A stretch of DNA of 64,000 bases from Saxidomus purpurata (Eukaryota; Mollusca; Bivalvia; Venerida; Veneridae), in NCBI GenBank assembly GCA_022818135.1, contig JAFMSR010000002.1:58333740-58397739 (forward strand). The letters run 5' to 3'. Of the stretch, positions 33,345-45,336 are shown piece by piece. Under the pieces are notes generated by a model that saw only the letters and a program-made list of their open reading frames with translations, was not told the DNA's origin and did no database searches. Within the stretch, counting starts at the first letter, position 1; every line of letters begins with the position of its first letter. The position numbers and the translations under genes were made by a program.

Positions 33345-33844
33345 NNNNNNNNNNNNNNNNNNNNNNNNNNNNNNNNNNNNNNNNNNNNNNNNNNNNNNNN
33401 NNNNNNNNNNNNNNNNNNNNNNNNNNNNNNNNNNNNNNNNNNNNNNNNNNNNNNNNNNNNNNNNNNNNNNNNNNNNNNNNNNNNNNNNNNNNNNNNNNNN
33501 NNNNNNNNNNNNNNNNNNNNNNNNNNNNNNNNNNNNNNNNNNNNNNNNNNNNNNNNNNNNNNNNNNNNNNNNNNNNNNNNNNNNNNNNNNNNNNNNNNNN
33601 NNNNNNNNNNNNNNNNNNNNNNNNNNNNNNNNNNNNNNNNNNNNNNNNNNNNNNNNNNNNNNNNNNNNNNNNNNNNNNNNNNNNNNNNNNNNNNNNNNNN
33701 NNNNNNNNNNNNNNNNNNNNNNNNNNNNNNNNNNNNNNNNNNNNNNNNNNNNNNNNNNNNNNNNNNNNNNNNNNNNNNNNNNNNNNNNNNNNNNNNNNNN
33801 NNNNNNNNNNNNNNNNNNNNNNNNNNNNNNNNNNNNNNNNNNNN
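33345..33844. other. Assembly gap (500 N)
   Basis: A run of exactly 500 N, the conventional placeholder for a gap of unknown size. It interrupts a tandem-monomer repeat and lies just past the last visible MEIOB exon. ORFs reported across it are artefacts. Confidence 0.98.
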
Positions 33845-34970
33845 TTTTGAACAGAATAATTACACACTATACTAGTAACCAGCCACAAGCTAGGTTTATG
33901 TGCATTTCTGTTCAGGAGCAATACCTATCTGTAAGCACTAAATCAAGGTGAAATTTCAACTATGTTATGGAAATCTACTTTTCAAATGCTTTTCTTATCA
34001 ATTGGTAGAAAAAACATAGAAGATTTTTACACCAAATTTTTACTCTGCAAATAGCAAACCAAGGGGAGAGAAAAATATGTGTCCTCAGTCCCTGATGATC
34101 TCCTTGCAAAAGGTGAATCAAAAACTAAGGAAAATGTTTGCACTAAAAATGTTGACAAAGAGTAGACTGACCAACCAATTAGCTGTATGGATTTATGATT
34201 TTTGTAAGATGGGAAAAAAAGGGTGTGCCAAGCTTTATTTACTAAGCCACACCTTTAATCTCAGCCACTTATTCCTACAAGTAAATTTTGATAAAATAGT
34301 CTACAAGTTCTCTCTGATGTTTTCATACCTTTCTAACAATTTAAATAGAACATGATACCCCTGTATTCATTAAGCACCATTAACAAACCATTGACCACAA
34401 TGTCCATTTATAGACTTTATGACTTTAGCCATCTCCCCCTTTTCGAATACACCTTATCCCTAGTCTTTTAACACCTGGAGAAGACACTTTCATGTTAAAT
34501 CTCTTTCATTCAAATCTTCCTGTTGAAAATAACTAGATATCTGAAAACTCCTGCAATGGGACCAAGTGTGTTTGTAAATAAAGTAAAGGGAAGGTTGGTA
34601 ATTCAAATACCTGTAGTTGCTAGACATGAACCAAGTTTGGTGTGAAATAGCAGCAGATACGAGTAAAAAATAAACGTTTTGCATCTGTATCAAAAACTAT
34701 TGTAGAATAGTCGTGATAACAGTGTTGTTAAAAACATTTATCATTTTCTGAAAACAAAGTGCATAAAACTGCAAATTCTATAGGTTAGGTCAATATAAAA
34801 ATATCTGACAGTTCCCTACAGCATTTTAAAATGTCAACCTCCAACCACTGTATGTTCTGATGCCCAATCTCCTGGCACAGAGAGAAAAGTGTACTTGTTA
34901 TATTGTACATAATACCAGAATTTTTTGATTGGTTTTTAATTCTTCTACAGCAGTGTTGTACTGTTGTGAT
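33845..34970. other. No gene recognised
   Basis: AT-rich sequence following the gap. The 92-codon ORF at 34077-34355 contains VNFDKIVYK, faintly like the INFDKF segment of human MEIOB, but the flanking residues do not match and there is no acceptor in the right phase. I do not call it an exon. Confidence 0.4.
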
Positions 34971-34974
34971 TAAT

Positions 34975-35521
34975 TTGTCACAGATAAATGTCCGAGTTTG
35001 ATGGGGACATAACTCTGCAACACCTTGGTGGATAAAAACTGAAATTGTGTCTTTAAAATCTACTACTCATGGTGATTATGTATACCAATATGCATTACAA
35101 TCCTTCAAAATGAAGGAAGAGTTTGCTCTATAAACTACCTATGCTATAAAAGTAGAAATGTCAAAGTTCAAAGGGGCATAACTCTGCAACACCTCGATCA
35201 ATAAGTACAAAACCTGTGCCTTGCACATATTCATAGTTGTGATTGTTTGCCCAAAAAATCAATGCAATCCTTAAAAAACTGTAGAAGGACTTTACTCCAC
35301 AAACTACCTCATGGTGTATAGAATTCATGCAATAGAAAAGTTTAAGTTCAAACGGGCACAACTCTGCTACACCTTGATGGATATATGTAAAAATTGCCTC
35401 TTGTAGGTGATCAAATGTACCGATTTTCATTGCAATCATCTAAACAAAGGAGGAAGAGTTTGCTCCACTAACTAGTAGACAGACTGACCTACCACTGCAC
35501 TGATTCCAGTATACCCCTGAA
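34975..35521. repeat. HINE-like element, three monomers
   Basis: Three units of about 170 bp share 'ggggcataactctgcaacac' (or 'acggg' variants), 'cttgatggata' and 'gaagagtttgctc'. It ends with 'gacagactgacctacc' and 'actgattccagtatacccct', the inverse of the element end at 32313. Confidence 0.6.
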
Positions 35522-36948
35522 ATAATCATTTGGAACCCACATTTTCAATTTTCTGTTTCAATTTCATGTTCATTTCAGGTAACGTAAAGGTAAAATGTAA
35601 AGTACTATCTACCAATCTGATGTTTCAAGATGCATATGTATTTAGGAAATTATATTACCCTAATTTAAAATTCTGTAGGTCAAGGACTTTTTTGTTACAA
35701 AACAAACTAACTGTAACTTTAAACACGTGTATTGTCCCACATTAAATAATCAAAGCTGGGGATTACCAGAAATCTCAAAATATATATAAACATCCAAACA
35801 CTTTGACAAATGACAGCTACGGCCTTATCAGGGAAGTCAAATGACTGAACTTTGTTTGAAGCCTGTCAAATATTTTATACTGATATTTACAGTAGAACAG
35901 ACAATTCTTTGTTCAAACTTATCTCCTCATATTAGACAAAATTATAAATGATACTTGGATGGTAGCTGTTCATTATTCATATGTGTATGACTAGATGATA
36001 ATAAAATATTTCATTATAACTTTCGGCTAGGGGTTGATCATTTTTCTTATTTTTTCTTTTCTCAAGTTTCAACACCATTTATTAATTTTCAATTATTTTA
36101 CAGACACAGGCAGTTCATTAAACTAGTGCTCTTCAGGAAGAATTATTCTCCTAGAAACGAGGTCACTTTTCTCCAACAAAGACTGACATTGTCTGTAGCA
36201 GGGCTCAAAACCCATGACCCTCAATAAATAAAAGTTACAGTAAGGGTGATGGGCTCAATCATCTCACAACTTTGGTGGCAAATGGAATAATTTTTGTGAA
36301 AAATAAGTTGGCAGATAATCACAACATAGAACAATTGATGATAAAAGAGAGACTTAAGCCTGCAGTACCAGACTACTTAACAGGCAGCAGTTACAGTTAC
36401 CTTGAGAAGGAGCCTTCAACACCATCCTTCTGACATGATACAATAAAAACAGAATGCTTTACAATTTCTTTCATAAGCAACTTAAAATTGCCAAAAACTG
36501 AAAAAGTAATCTTAGATTATTTAAACAAGATACATTTCAAATTTCAGAAATCTCTCAAATTCATTATATTATATTGTAACTATTAAATCTTTAACAATGA
36601 CCATAGTACTTTATTTGACAATAGTACTTTTAGAGCTATTTCTGTAATAAGCAACACATGCCAAAGTAAAAAAAGTTCACTTGAAACTAAGTTTAGTATT
36701 TCATTTCAGAAAAGGTTTAATGAAGACCTTTGGAACTAGATCTGTATGGATTTCACATTACATTGTAATTAAATAAACTGTTTCAAATTTTTTCTCCAGT
36801 GACTTTATACTTTAACACAGTGGTAAAAAGAACAAAAAAAAAACTCTGAAAGGAAATGTTTGTAATCAGTGAACCACTGCAGAGAACCTTGGACTAGACC
36901 CCATTGCAAGCTAACCCAGACAGTGATTTTATGGATGAGGGAAGCAAT
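35522..36948. other. No gene recognised
   Basis: AT-rich sequence. No splice-supported ORF, tandem unit or inverted repeat was noticed, apart from short A-rich runs (around 36836). Confidence 0.4.
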
Positions 36949-38793
36949 CCCTGTCGAGATTTAATTCATGAACTGATGAATTCTGATGAACATTCATGAA
37001 CTGTTCATGAAGTTCATGAACTGTTCATCAAAAGTTCATTAAATGGTTCATCAAAAGTTCAATGAGCTGATTAACTCCACTCGGACTGACAAGAAAACCA
37101 TCAAACGCATGAATAATGTATAGCCACAACTTTATGCTACAAAATTTGCTTTGCTCAAGAGAGTGGTGTTGGAAGTAACATCCATGGAAAAAACATTGTT
37201 CAGCAAGAAGTCATTAAAAAAGTGATAATTTGAAGCTTTTTTTTATTGGAACTGTGTTGACTTTAAATTTTACAGATCAAATTGTTTGACATGTTTAATA
37301 TAGATTTTTGTCAAGTCTTGAAGAATTTAATGTGGGATTCCCCAGGTAGCTTTGCTCAGCGCTCATATATCATTATTAAGATGTGTAAAGACCTATTAAA
37401 GTATTTTCTATGTCGCACTTAACTCTCCTTGGAAATTTCATTATTTTGTGACTTGCATGATTTTCAAGGTAAATTATGGCATTTTATATTTGTAATACAG
37501 TTATTCATATTACTATCTTATTGTTTGACTCTATAAATTATGACAAGAGGGCTTTTTCAATTTTTATGTTCTCGAAGGATGGCATATTAAAATGCACCAT
37601 CCGTCCGAGCATACTAATAGGCATATATTGGGTACTATATCCTTCATTCCAGTATAGGTACCCAACAAGAAAGGGTACTTGTTGGGTAGGTCTAATGCTT
37701 AGGGTTAGTGCAATGTTTGGTATCTTCTTATAATGGGAAGCAATGGGAGAGTACCCAGAAATACCCATTTTTAAAGTTGTCCACCCTTGCATTTTTTGTG
37801 TCCGGGCTGTAACTTTGTCATGTATTAAAAGCTTTTGAAATAACTTGGCACAAATGTTCTGCACATCAAGCAGACGTGTCACTTGCAAGAGCCACTTCCC
37901 TACCTCAAAGGGCAAGGTTGCACAGAGTTAATAGGTAATGGAATCCTGTATGTATGCGTACATTTGTGTCCGGACTGTAACTTTGTCGTACATTGATTAA
38001 TTTTATAATAACTTGACACAATTGTTCAGCACATGAAGACAATGTGTAGTGGGCAAGAACAACGTCCCTACCTCAAAGGGCAAGGTTGAGGGACAGCTCT
38101 TCTTTATAACTTGACATTACACTCAATACCAACAACAATAAAGACTATTGACTAAATGCTTAAATTTGTTAAATTGTAATACACACACTTGTTTCATTTT
38201 ACATTTCCAACTTCAATTGGTCCATTTGAATATTTCTTGAGAGACTGCAAAATTGTATTATCTGTTAATGAAAAAAGTAGCTGTTTCGAGCCATGTCGAG
38301 TTTTGTTTTTGCAATGAGGACTTCGTTGTCTACTAATTGAAATATACATTTGTTGAACTTAAGGTAAATATTGAATGTTTTGTTTTAGCTCATCTGAGCA
38401 CAAAGTGCTCAAGATATGTTATTGTGATCGCTTGGTGTCTGTCGTCTGTCTGTCTTTTCAATTATCTAGTGCTGAATAAGCTGAAAAAATACTTCTAGAC
38501 TGCAAAGATTGAACAACAATTTGACCACTGTTCATGAACCTATTTCATTGTTGTTCATGAACCCAGTTCATGAACAACAATTTGGACACCGTTCGTGAAC
38601 AGTTCATGAATCGGGTTCACGAACAGTTCATGAATCGGGTTCACGAACAGTTCATGAATCGGGTTCATGAATCGGGTTCACGAACAGTTCATGAATTAAT
38701 TTGTCCAAATTGTTGTTCATGCACCGTTCATGAATAGTTCATGAACTTAGTTCATGAATAGTTCATGAATTATTCATCAAATTCTCGACAGGG
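36949..38793. mobile_element. Inverted-repeat element with arrays of GTTCATGAAC palindromes
   Basis: It begins CCCTGTCGAGA and ends TCTCGACAGGG, followed or preceded by AT. Subterminal regions (36960-37065 and 38520-38775) hold at least a dozen copies of GTTCATGAAC or the variant GTTCACGAAC, several in tandem as 'gaatcgggttcacgaacag'. The centre holds a decayed HINE-like copy (37560-38106) and another element end with a hairpin (tgagcac/gtgctca near 38394). No transposase was seen, and the superfamily is unknown. Confidence 0.65.
37560..38106 (+). repeat. Decayed copy of the 24824-25881 HINE-like family
   Basis: 'gaaggatggcatattaaaat' and 'caccatccgtccgagc' correspond to the start of the intact copy. 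Monomers follow with 'gtgtccggactgtaactttg', 'acttggcacaaatg' and 'cacatcaagcagacgtgtc'. About 170 bp at 37610-37790, containing an inverted pair ('ggtaccta'/'taggtaccc' region), looks like a secondary insertion. Confidence 0.6.
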
Positions 38794-39837
38794 ATATCAA
38801 AATGAACTGGAAACTATTAAATATATATGTATGACTGTGTTACAAGGTTTCAAAATATCAGAAGTTATTAATGCCTCCCCTGTATAATTTATAATCCTTG
38901 ACATAATGTGAAACAAGACACCAGAAAGACCTGGATACTTTTTAATATTGTGTACATGTAGTTGATATTCAGCCTTCACAATCAAGGTCTATATCACTAT
39001 TCAGTCAGTCAATTTGCATTTAGTAACCTTTTACACACGGTACTCCATTAAAGCTAGAAGACATTTGGCAGTAAAAAGGTTCAACCAATGGTAAACAAGT
39101 AGACAGTTTGGTTTACTTTTTTTCAAGTGAATTTTCTATTTTTCAGCAGAACAGGTTAATACTGACCTACATCTAAATGGCCAACAAGTAATCTAACTTA
39201 AACATTATTAACCGAAGGTGGAAGACTGTAGTCACAGTTCCATCATTTTGTCTCAGTGTGTCTGTTACAGCTAGCAAACCAATATGGTCATATTCTCTAT
39301 ATATATATGTATCTGTAACTAAATGTATTACATTTTATGAATGAATCTTATCATACTAGCAGGTGACAACTACACTGTATTGTAAGCTACCTATATACCT
39401 TAAACAGAGCCAACAATAGGTGATATATGTGTGTTACACTGTAAATCCTCTTTCACTGATCCAGTCTTTCAATGGCAGATCTGCAGATCCTTTCAATTAT
39501 ATCACAAATACCCAGGGTGAATGAATTTTCAAAACTAGACCAAAATTAATACAAGAGGTTTAGAGTTCTCAAGTAGGTAGGTTTTAAGACAGGCATCTAT
39601 TTGATCATTCAACAGGTTATGTCCATTTACAGTGTCAAGTAGAGACTACTGCATGCTTGGTATAACAAATTTCAACTGAACGAGGCAGTCTACAAGACAT
39701 ACAGCTATATCCCCTGCTGCAAATAAGAATATTGAAGGTATTATTGTTATTGAGTGTAGTTTTTTCTCAGAGGTGCAAAGCGTGGATTTCTAAAAGGCAA
39801 ATAAAGTTACTGATCTGTTCAAGTGGTCATAAAAAAG
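38794..39837. other. No gene recognised
   Basis: AT-rich sequence with no supported ORF or repeat. Confidence 0.4.
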
Positions 39838-40095
39838 GCCTCTGTAAAGTAGAGTGGACAGATCCAACAGCTTGACCTTGAGTTGGTGTGGCCAGAACAT
39901 GGCTTCTGCATATTTTCTTGATGAGGTAAACATTTGACAACAGTTTCATCAAAATCCTTCAAAGGGCTAAGAAGATATGAAACAGACAGGAAATTCAAAA
40001 CCCAAACCTTTTACCTTAAGGAAATGTTACAGACGGACAGAAGGACGAAGACTATTCCTATATCCCACTCCCGCTATGCAGTGGAGGACAATAAA
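39838..40095 (-). repeat. Truncated HINE-like element
   Basis: Contains 'gcttgaccttgag', 'aaaatccttcaaagggctaa' and a 'cagacggacagaaggacgaag' run (first 20 bases diagnostic), i.e. about one monomer plus the degenerate ACGG run and right end. Confidence 0.5.
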
Positions 40096-43000
40096 ATGTT
40101 CATATCACACATACAGCCTAAATCATTACAGGCCACTATCATGACACAGTCACTCCGTATGTAGTGTCAACAAGTAGACAAATATGTTCATCGAGATATA
40201 TTCAAGAGGCCATTCTAAATACACATGTTTAAATGTGGAGTCTACATACAAATACGATGCTAGTCAATGTAAATTGTTGTGCTTAATAATGTGAAAAAAA
40301 TTATTGTATTTTAATAAATGAGTGATTTGATATTGGCCCTGCTATTTGTCCGAGGGCATACGTATTGGCCCTGGAACCGGTAGCGACAGCAATCTTTTAT
40401 AAATCTGTAGCTTTTTATGAAATAATTTTTTCATTGGGTAATCTTGTTTTTGTTGCAAATAGTAAAAACTGAGGCCTCAAAAGTAGTTGGGGCTGTCAGA
40501 CCTTAGATTTACAAAAGAACACTTGTTTAACATGTAAACACAACGATCGCACATGCTGAAATGGTGGTTAAGTGCTTTAACCAGTTGGAACTACATGTAG
40601 CTATACTGTAATACAGTATGATGAATTACTTATTGTTGTCTTTCTGTCTGACAGTTTAAGTTTGTTTTAACAGTCATACCTTTTTTCTGGCAGTTTCTGC
40701 TAAATCGATCGCTTATATTTATTTTTGAATTATTCATCTTCAGACTTTTTTTCACAGAATGAAAAAGTCTTGGAATTTTGTTCAAACCGAATCAAACAAA
40801 TACTCGATCTCCCTATCACAGTTGAACTGTGTTGTTCTAATTTGAGGTCCCCAAAGAGGTGCTTATTGGAACCACTTTTGCATGTCATTAAAAAAAATGC
40901 ATGTAATGAACATGATTAAGAATTTCATGCACCTGGGCCCAAAAACCTGAATGCATGTTTTTTTCAATTGTGAAATATTGCCAAGTTCAACAAGGGCCAT
41001 AATTTGTAATAAATTCAGTCAAGAGTAATCTAACTAATGGATGGTCATTTCCTGAACAGTCATGACAATGTAAAGGTGTTTCTTGAAAATCAATTTCAGC
41101 AATGGTAACCCTCCTTATCTGCTTATTATTCGAATAGTCAAGCTAAAAAGAAAGAAATAAGGGGAGATAATTTTCTATGAATTTATGGTATGATTTTTTA
41201 TTTGTTTGTGAAGCAAACAAATTTACATACCGTTTTCTGAAGCCTATTCCTTAAGTACCAAATCTGGAAGTAGCTCTGGCACGTCAGTCAGCATATAATC
41301 CCAAATTACGATTCTTCATTTGAAACCATATGGCCATTGCAGACATGAAAGTTGTATTGTTTAAATATATAATGTTATAAAGTCATGCAGCATCAGCTAA
41401 ATTTTGTAAATATAACGAAAGTAAACTGTTTTCGAAAAAGAACCGCAGATGTATTTCATTTTACAATGATGCATAAAAATAAGGGACCATTAACTATAAA
41501 TATACACCCTATAGAAATAGTTCCGATTTCTTAACCCGCCGGTCATTTCTTAAACCTTGTGCGGAAACATATGTTTCGGAGTGTCTGTGACAACAAAATG
41601 TCTAACCCTGATCGTCATTTTAAAGAATGAAATATTTTGAACAGCCAGCAATATTTACGCGCATGTTTACACATTCTCTTTTTACGATTATATCCATCCA
41701 TTCATAAACTTTATTAAATGCGCGGCAAGGGACGTAATTATAACTTTCCTTATTACTGGTATGTTTATTCTGTGGACCTGGCGCGAGCTAGTCTGCGTTC
41801 CTACATATATTGTTCCTACGCGTGGGCACCTTAAGCAGAAAACGTTAATGTCGATGTTTAAACGATTTGTTATATTTCATAGGTGGTGATTGTTTTAAGT
41901 AGAAGGCAATTTACCTTATATTCCACTGTAGACCTCGTTATCTTGAAAACCATCAAATGAGCTATTTTGTTAAAATACATATCAATGACTGCAGTAAAAC
42001 ATTTGAACATCGTTACTTCGAAAACATTTTGTTGAGTACAGTGAAAACCCCTGCTGTCTATGTGTACCGGGAATAGAAACAGAGACAATTCGATCCAAAA
42101 TACAATTTATAACTGTTGCATTCTGTTCATATCTTATTACCAACTGGTATAGCCTTCACTAATGAAGATTACAGACTGAAATAGCCGTCACAACAAAACA
42201 AAGGACATAAAACAAATCCAGCGTCTTCAGCGCTTTGATTTTAATTGTTAACATTCACAAAATTTAAAACCTTCTTATCTGCTTATTTGTAGTGCATCAG
42301 TCTATTCAGCTGTATTGTACACTGAGGCATGAATTACATTTTCTTTCTACATTAATAATAAAAGAAAATATGATAATAGCTCCTATATAATTAGATAGGC
42401 CTAATACGAATAAGCTTGTGCAGCACCAGGTCCTGTCGCAGCAATTAGAGACAGGTTCTGTGCCAACTACTTTGCACGGGTTTTAAACTAATATACAGTA
42501 GTACCCATAATTCACATGTGACATGCTACTTTTAGCTGACAATCATCACACCTGATATAAGTAGCACTTGTTGTTAGGACGTCCCGGCCACACCAGGTGA
42601 AAACAATACCAACCTTTATTTCCCACAGAATGAACCTCTTTCGCTAAAATAATCTGCCTTCAACTCCAAGTTACTGAAATGTCACGCCAAGTTAAAAACT
42701 AAACTTCGTTTCGCGTCCGAAAAGTATGTCCATTCCAAACGAATTGGGGTATTAGTCTTTGACATATGTATTTGATTGGTTTTCAGCGATGGTCACGTGA
42801 TTGATACCTGTAGAAAGAAAACCGAAAGTAGAAACATCTGTACGAAATTCTTTTTTTTTTACAGCGTTACTTTAACTAATATCGCGTCACATTTCTGTTA
42901 ACAGATAAAACGAATGAGAAACAACTATTAAAATTTAATAAATGTAAATGCAAATAACCCGCGAGTGACTGGTGTTTATATATGATATAAGGGAAATAAC

Positions 43001-43380
43001 TCTATTTCTTAGTGCCGTGGTTACCAAATAGAGTTACGTTGAGTGATTGGCCTAACGTGTTCATGGCTATCACGCTTAAGTCTACTGCAGTAGATTTTTT
43101 TTCAAAACCTTAGCTCTTAGCCAATGTTTTGGTGCTTGTTTTTATTTTCCGAAAATCTATATTTATTTTTTATTGCTTTTTGTCGTATTTCTGATCTTCA
43201 CTGAGAGCAAGGTCCGTATATTATATACGGACCCTGCTGAGAGGTAAATTTAATCTATCCAAGTTTCAAGTTTATCGAAATTAAATTTATAAGCTCAATT
43301 TTGGACCGAAGTAATCTGCTGACCCCGGCATCTCTCCCGTGATGTCGTAAAAGTATAAAATTTGAGCCAAAAAAGTCGAT
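40096..43380. other. Mostly unexplained sequence
   Basis: Apart from the candidate exon at 40758 no gene was recognised. CG dinucleotides become more frequent from about 41500 to 43000, unlike the flanks, which could mark a promoter or young insertion. A palindrome 'gtccgtatattatatacggac' lies near 43211 (core tccgtatattatatacgga), and its half recurs near 47450. Confidence 0.4.
40758..40919 (+). CDS. Candidate terminal exon of an unrecognised gene
   Basis: An acceptor-like TTTTTTTCACAG precedes a 53-codon frame ending TAA. The peptide starts NEKVLEFCSNRIKQILDLPI and continues VELCCSNLRSPKRCLLEPLL. The composition is more protein-like than the surrounding ORFs. I tried to fit it to the missing C-terminus of MEIOB and could not. 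It may be chance. Confidence 0.2.
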   Translation, partial: NEKVLEFCSNRIKQILDLPITVELCCSNLRSPKRCLLEPLLHVIKKNACNEHD

Positions 43381-43387
43381 AATTTAC

Positions 43388-43561
43388 CTGACTGCAATCT
43401 CCAGTCAGTAAAACGTCAAAACATAACAACTTTCCGTAGCCCATTAAGAAGGCAAGGTGCTCAGTTCTGCGTGTGTCACTGGCAATGGTATCCAATGACG
43501 TTCTGTAGCTTTCGTGCAAACCCAAATCACTAGTAACCATCACTAGCCAAAGGCGACCCAT
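43388..43561 (-). CDS. Candidate 58-codon first exon of an unrecognised gene
   Basis: The minus-strand frame starts ATG at 43561 and reads MGRLWLVMVTSDLGLHESYR, then TEHLAFLMGYGKLLCFDVLL, ending on a codon boundary at CAG/GTAAAT. Composition is markedly less AT-rich than its neighbours. The frame also stays open upstream of the ATG, so the start is uncertain. No downstream partner exon and no family were recognised. A competing plus-strand reading overlaps its 5' part. Confidence 0.3.
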
Positions 43562-43756
43562 CGTCGGAACCCACGGCCACGGTCTATTACGGAATACATG
43601 AATGGTATGAATAACCTGGGTACCGAGGGTGAGACGACCCATGCACCAGGTGATCCAACAGGAGGGGTAGGGGTATCCCCTGCTGAGCCCAGTAGTTCTA
43701 CAGGGTTAGGGGTGCTAGGCCGAATTCCAGAGAACACACATCCCCAACTATTTTAA
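43546..43756 (+). CDS. Candidate plus-strand terminal exon, overlapping the previous entry
   Basis: After CATCACTAG a plus-strand frame reads PKATHRRNPRPRSITEYMNG, then GTEGETTHAPGDPTGG and PSSSTGLGVLGRIPENTHPQ before a TAA near 43755. It is rich in Pro, Gly, Ser and Thr, like a disordered C-terminal tail. The opposite strand is also open here, so at most one is real. GC-rich sequence keeps both frames open, so neither is strong. Confidence 0.2.
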
Positions 43757-45149
43757 CCATCGTGTATTGGAAAACCCACATGCGTTTTTACAAAGAAGGA
43801 TATTATTAAATAACTCGTCATAACTTTCTTTCTGTTTAACATAAAAAATTTGTCATTATCACAAATGTTTTTTTAATTTGTCTGCCATTTCATGAATATT
43901 TTTTTGTCAGTGTAAAGTATTAAATCAATGGTCCTTTTTACGTTTAAAAACTATCACCGTCCGTTTTTACGGGCATTGAATTATAGTGGAAACGTGAAAC
44001 AATGCCAGTTTATGTGCAAATATTGCATTTTAATTCAAATTTTCACCTTTTTGCTAATATAACAAAACAAATGTCACTATTACGATGTCTCGATATTTCA
44101 TTTTACTATTTAGATATATAAAAATAATCATGTTTAATGGATATCTTTGCAGTCCTTTTTGAGTTTAACTCAACTAACCTGTTAAGTTTAAATAAGAATT
44201 TAACGCTTCGGCAGTACTCGGTATTTTACGTAAGGCACATCTTTTTAACAGTTTGTCACTAGTATGTTTTTAAAGTTAATTCGCCCTGGGTTCGCCTGAT
44301 CAACGTTAATAACTATTTTTCACGAATATTACCAAGGCATGTTGATAAAACTAATTAACTGATTCGTATCCCAAATAAAACTTCATAAAACATGTGAATA
44401 AAAAAATAATTACAATTGTCGTTGAAAGCATAATTATTGAACTGATACAAAAGTGTTATAATAGTTTTTATGAATTCAAACAAAACCTTGTGACCGGATC
44501 GCATCTGGGGTTAGAGGGGTAGGGGTGGTGTCATCAGGACATAGGTGATATTACTTGTTCAATGTATATTGTCAATTATTGTTCACGTCATATTAAAATA
44601 ACACAAGACTGTTTTCAACGCGATTGTTACTCTTATTCTTCACATGGTACTTGTAAATGGAATTGAATTACATTTTACATCCACATTTATAAGTAAAGCA
44701 AATGCATCATAATAAACGATAAATAGATATAATCATTTAAATTTAGGTTACAAATTGACAACAATTCAAATAATCTTTACACTTGAATGGGGCTAAAGTG
44801 GATCAGTTTTATAACCCTTAATCGTTTTACCTATCTATTATCTGGATATTGCCTGCGGGTAAAGTAATTTCCTGTCTTTGTTTCACGGAAACACGTTTCT
44901 TGCATACGCAGTGTTGTATAATATATCCTTTTAAAAACATTTTACAGTATATGATTTTTTTTTAATAAGAAGTATTTTTTTTTAAACAAGTTGATTAAAT
45001 TATATACAGTCGCGGCCGCGGTTATATAAGATTCCAGCATGTCGCATGTATGTATTTATTGTATAGTTTTATCGTTGGTACCAGATAATCACATGACCAA
45101 CGCCCCCAGAAGAGTTTTAGTTGTTTTAGTTTTCGGGGGATAGTGCAAG
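43757..45149. other. No gene recognised
   Basis: AT-rich sequence with a small G-rich interruption near 44508-44530 ('ggggttagaggggtagggg') and a NotI-type GCGGCCGC near 45013. No ORF or repeat supported. Confidence 0.4.
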
Positions 45150-45336
45150 ATACAGAACGCGTCCCGTTCAAGAGACAGTCCCTAGTTATTTAACATGCCC
45201 GATGTACAGCACCAATACATCTCGGTCTTATGTCTCATCCGGAAGATCATTAGTTTTGTTTATAGAGGTGCGGGGTCGAACTTGCGACCCTTGGCTACCA
45301 GTCCAGAGCGTTAACCACTAGACCACTGAACCGCTC
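45150..45336 (-). repeat. tRNA-derived SINE (Meta/RUDI-like)
   Basis: On the minus strand the head (45336-45264) reads like a tRNA: A-box-like 'ctagtggttaacgctctgg' and B-box 'gttcgacccc'. The body follows with 'ccggatgagacataagaccg' and 'tgctgtacatcgggcatg', resembling the conserved central domain of molluscan SINEs. No clear tail or target duplication was seen. Confidence 0.6.

Noticed and set aside
33279..33951. Long ORFs of about 200 codons
   Set aside because: They consist almost entirely of X residues over the N run.
34077..34355. Possible next MEIOB exon (VNFDKIVYK)
   Set aside because: Only four or five residues resemble the human INFDKF segment; there is no acceptor in the required phase, and the flanking residues do not match.
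45013..45030. GCGGCCGCGGTTATATAAG as a core promoter
   Set aside because: A GC box next to a TATA-like string, but no ORF or exon follows on that strand within reach.
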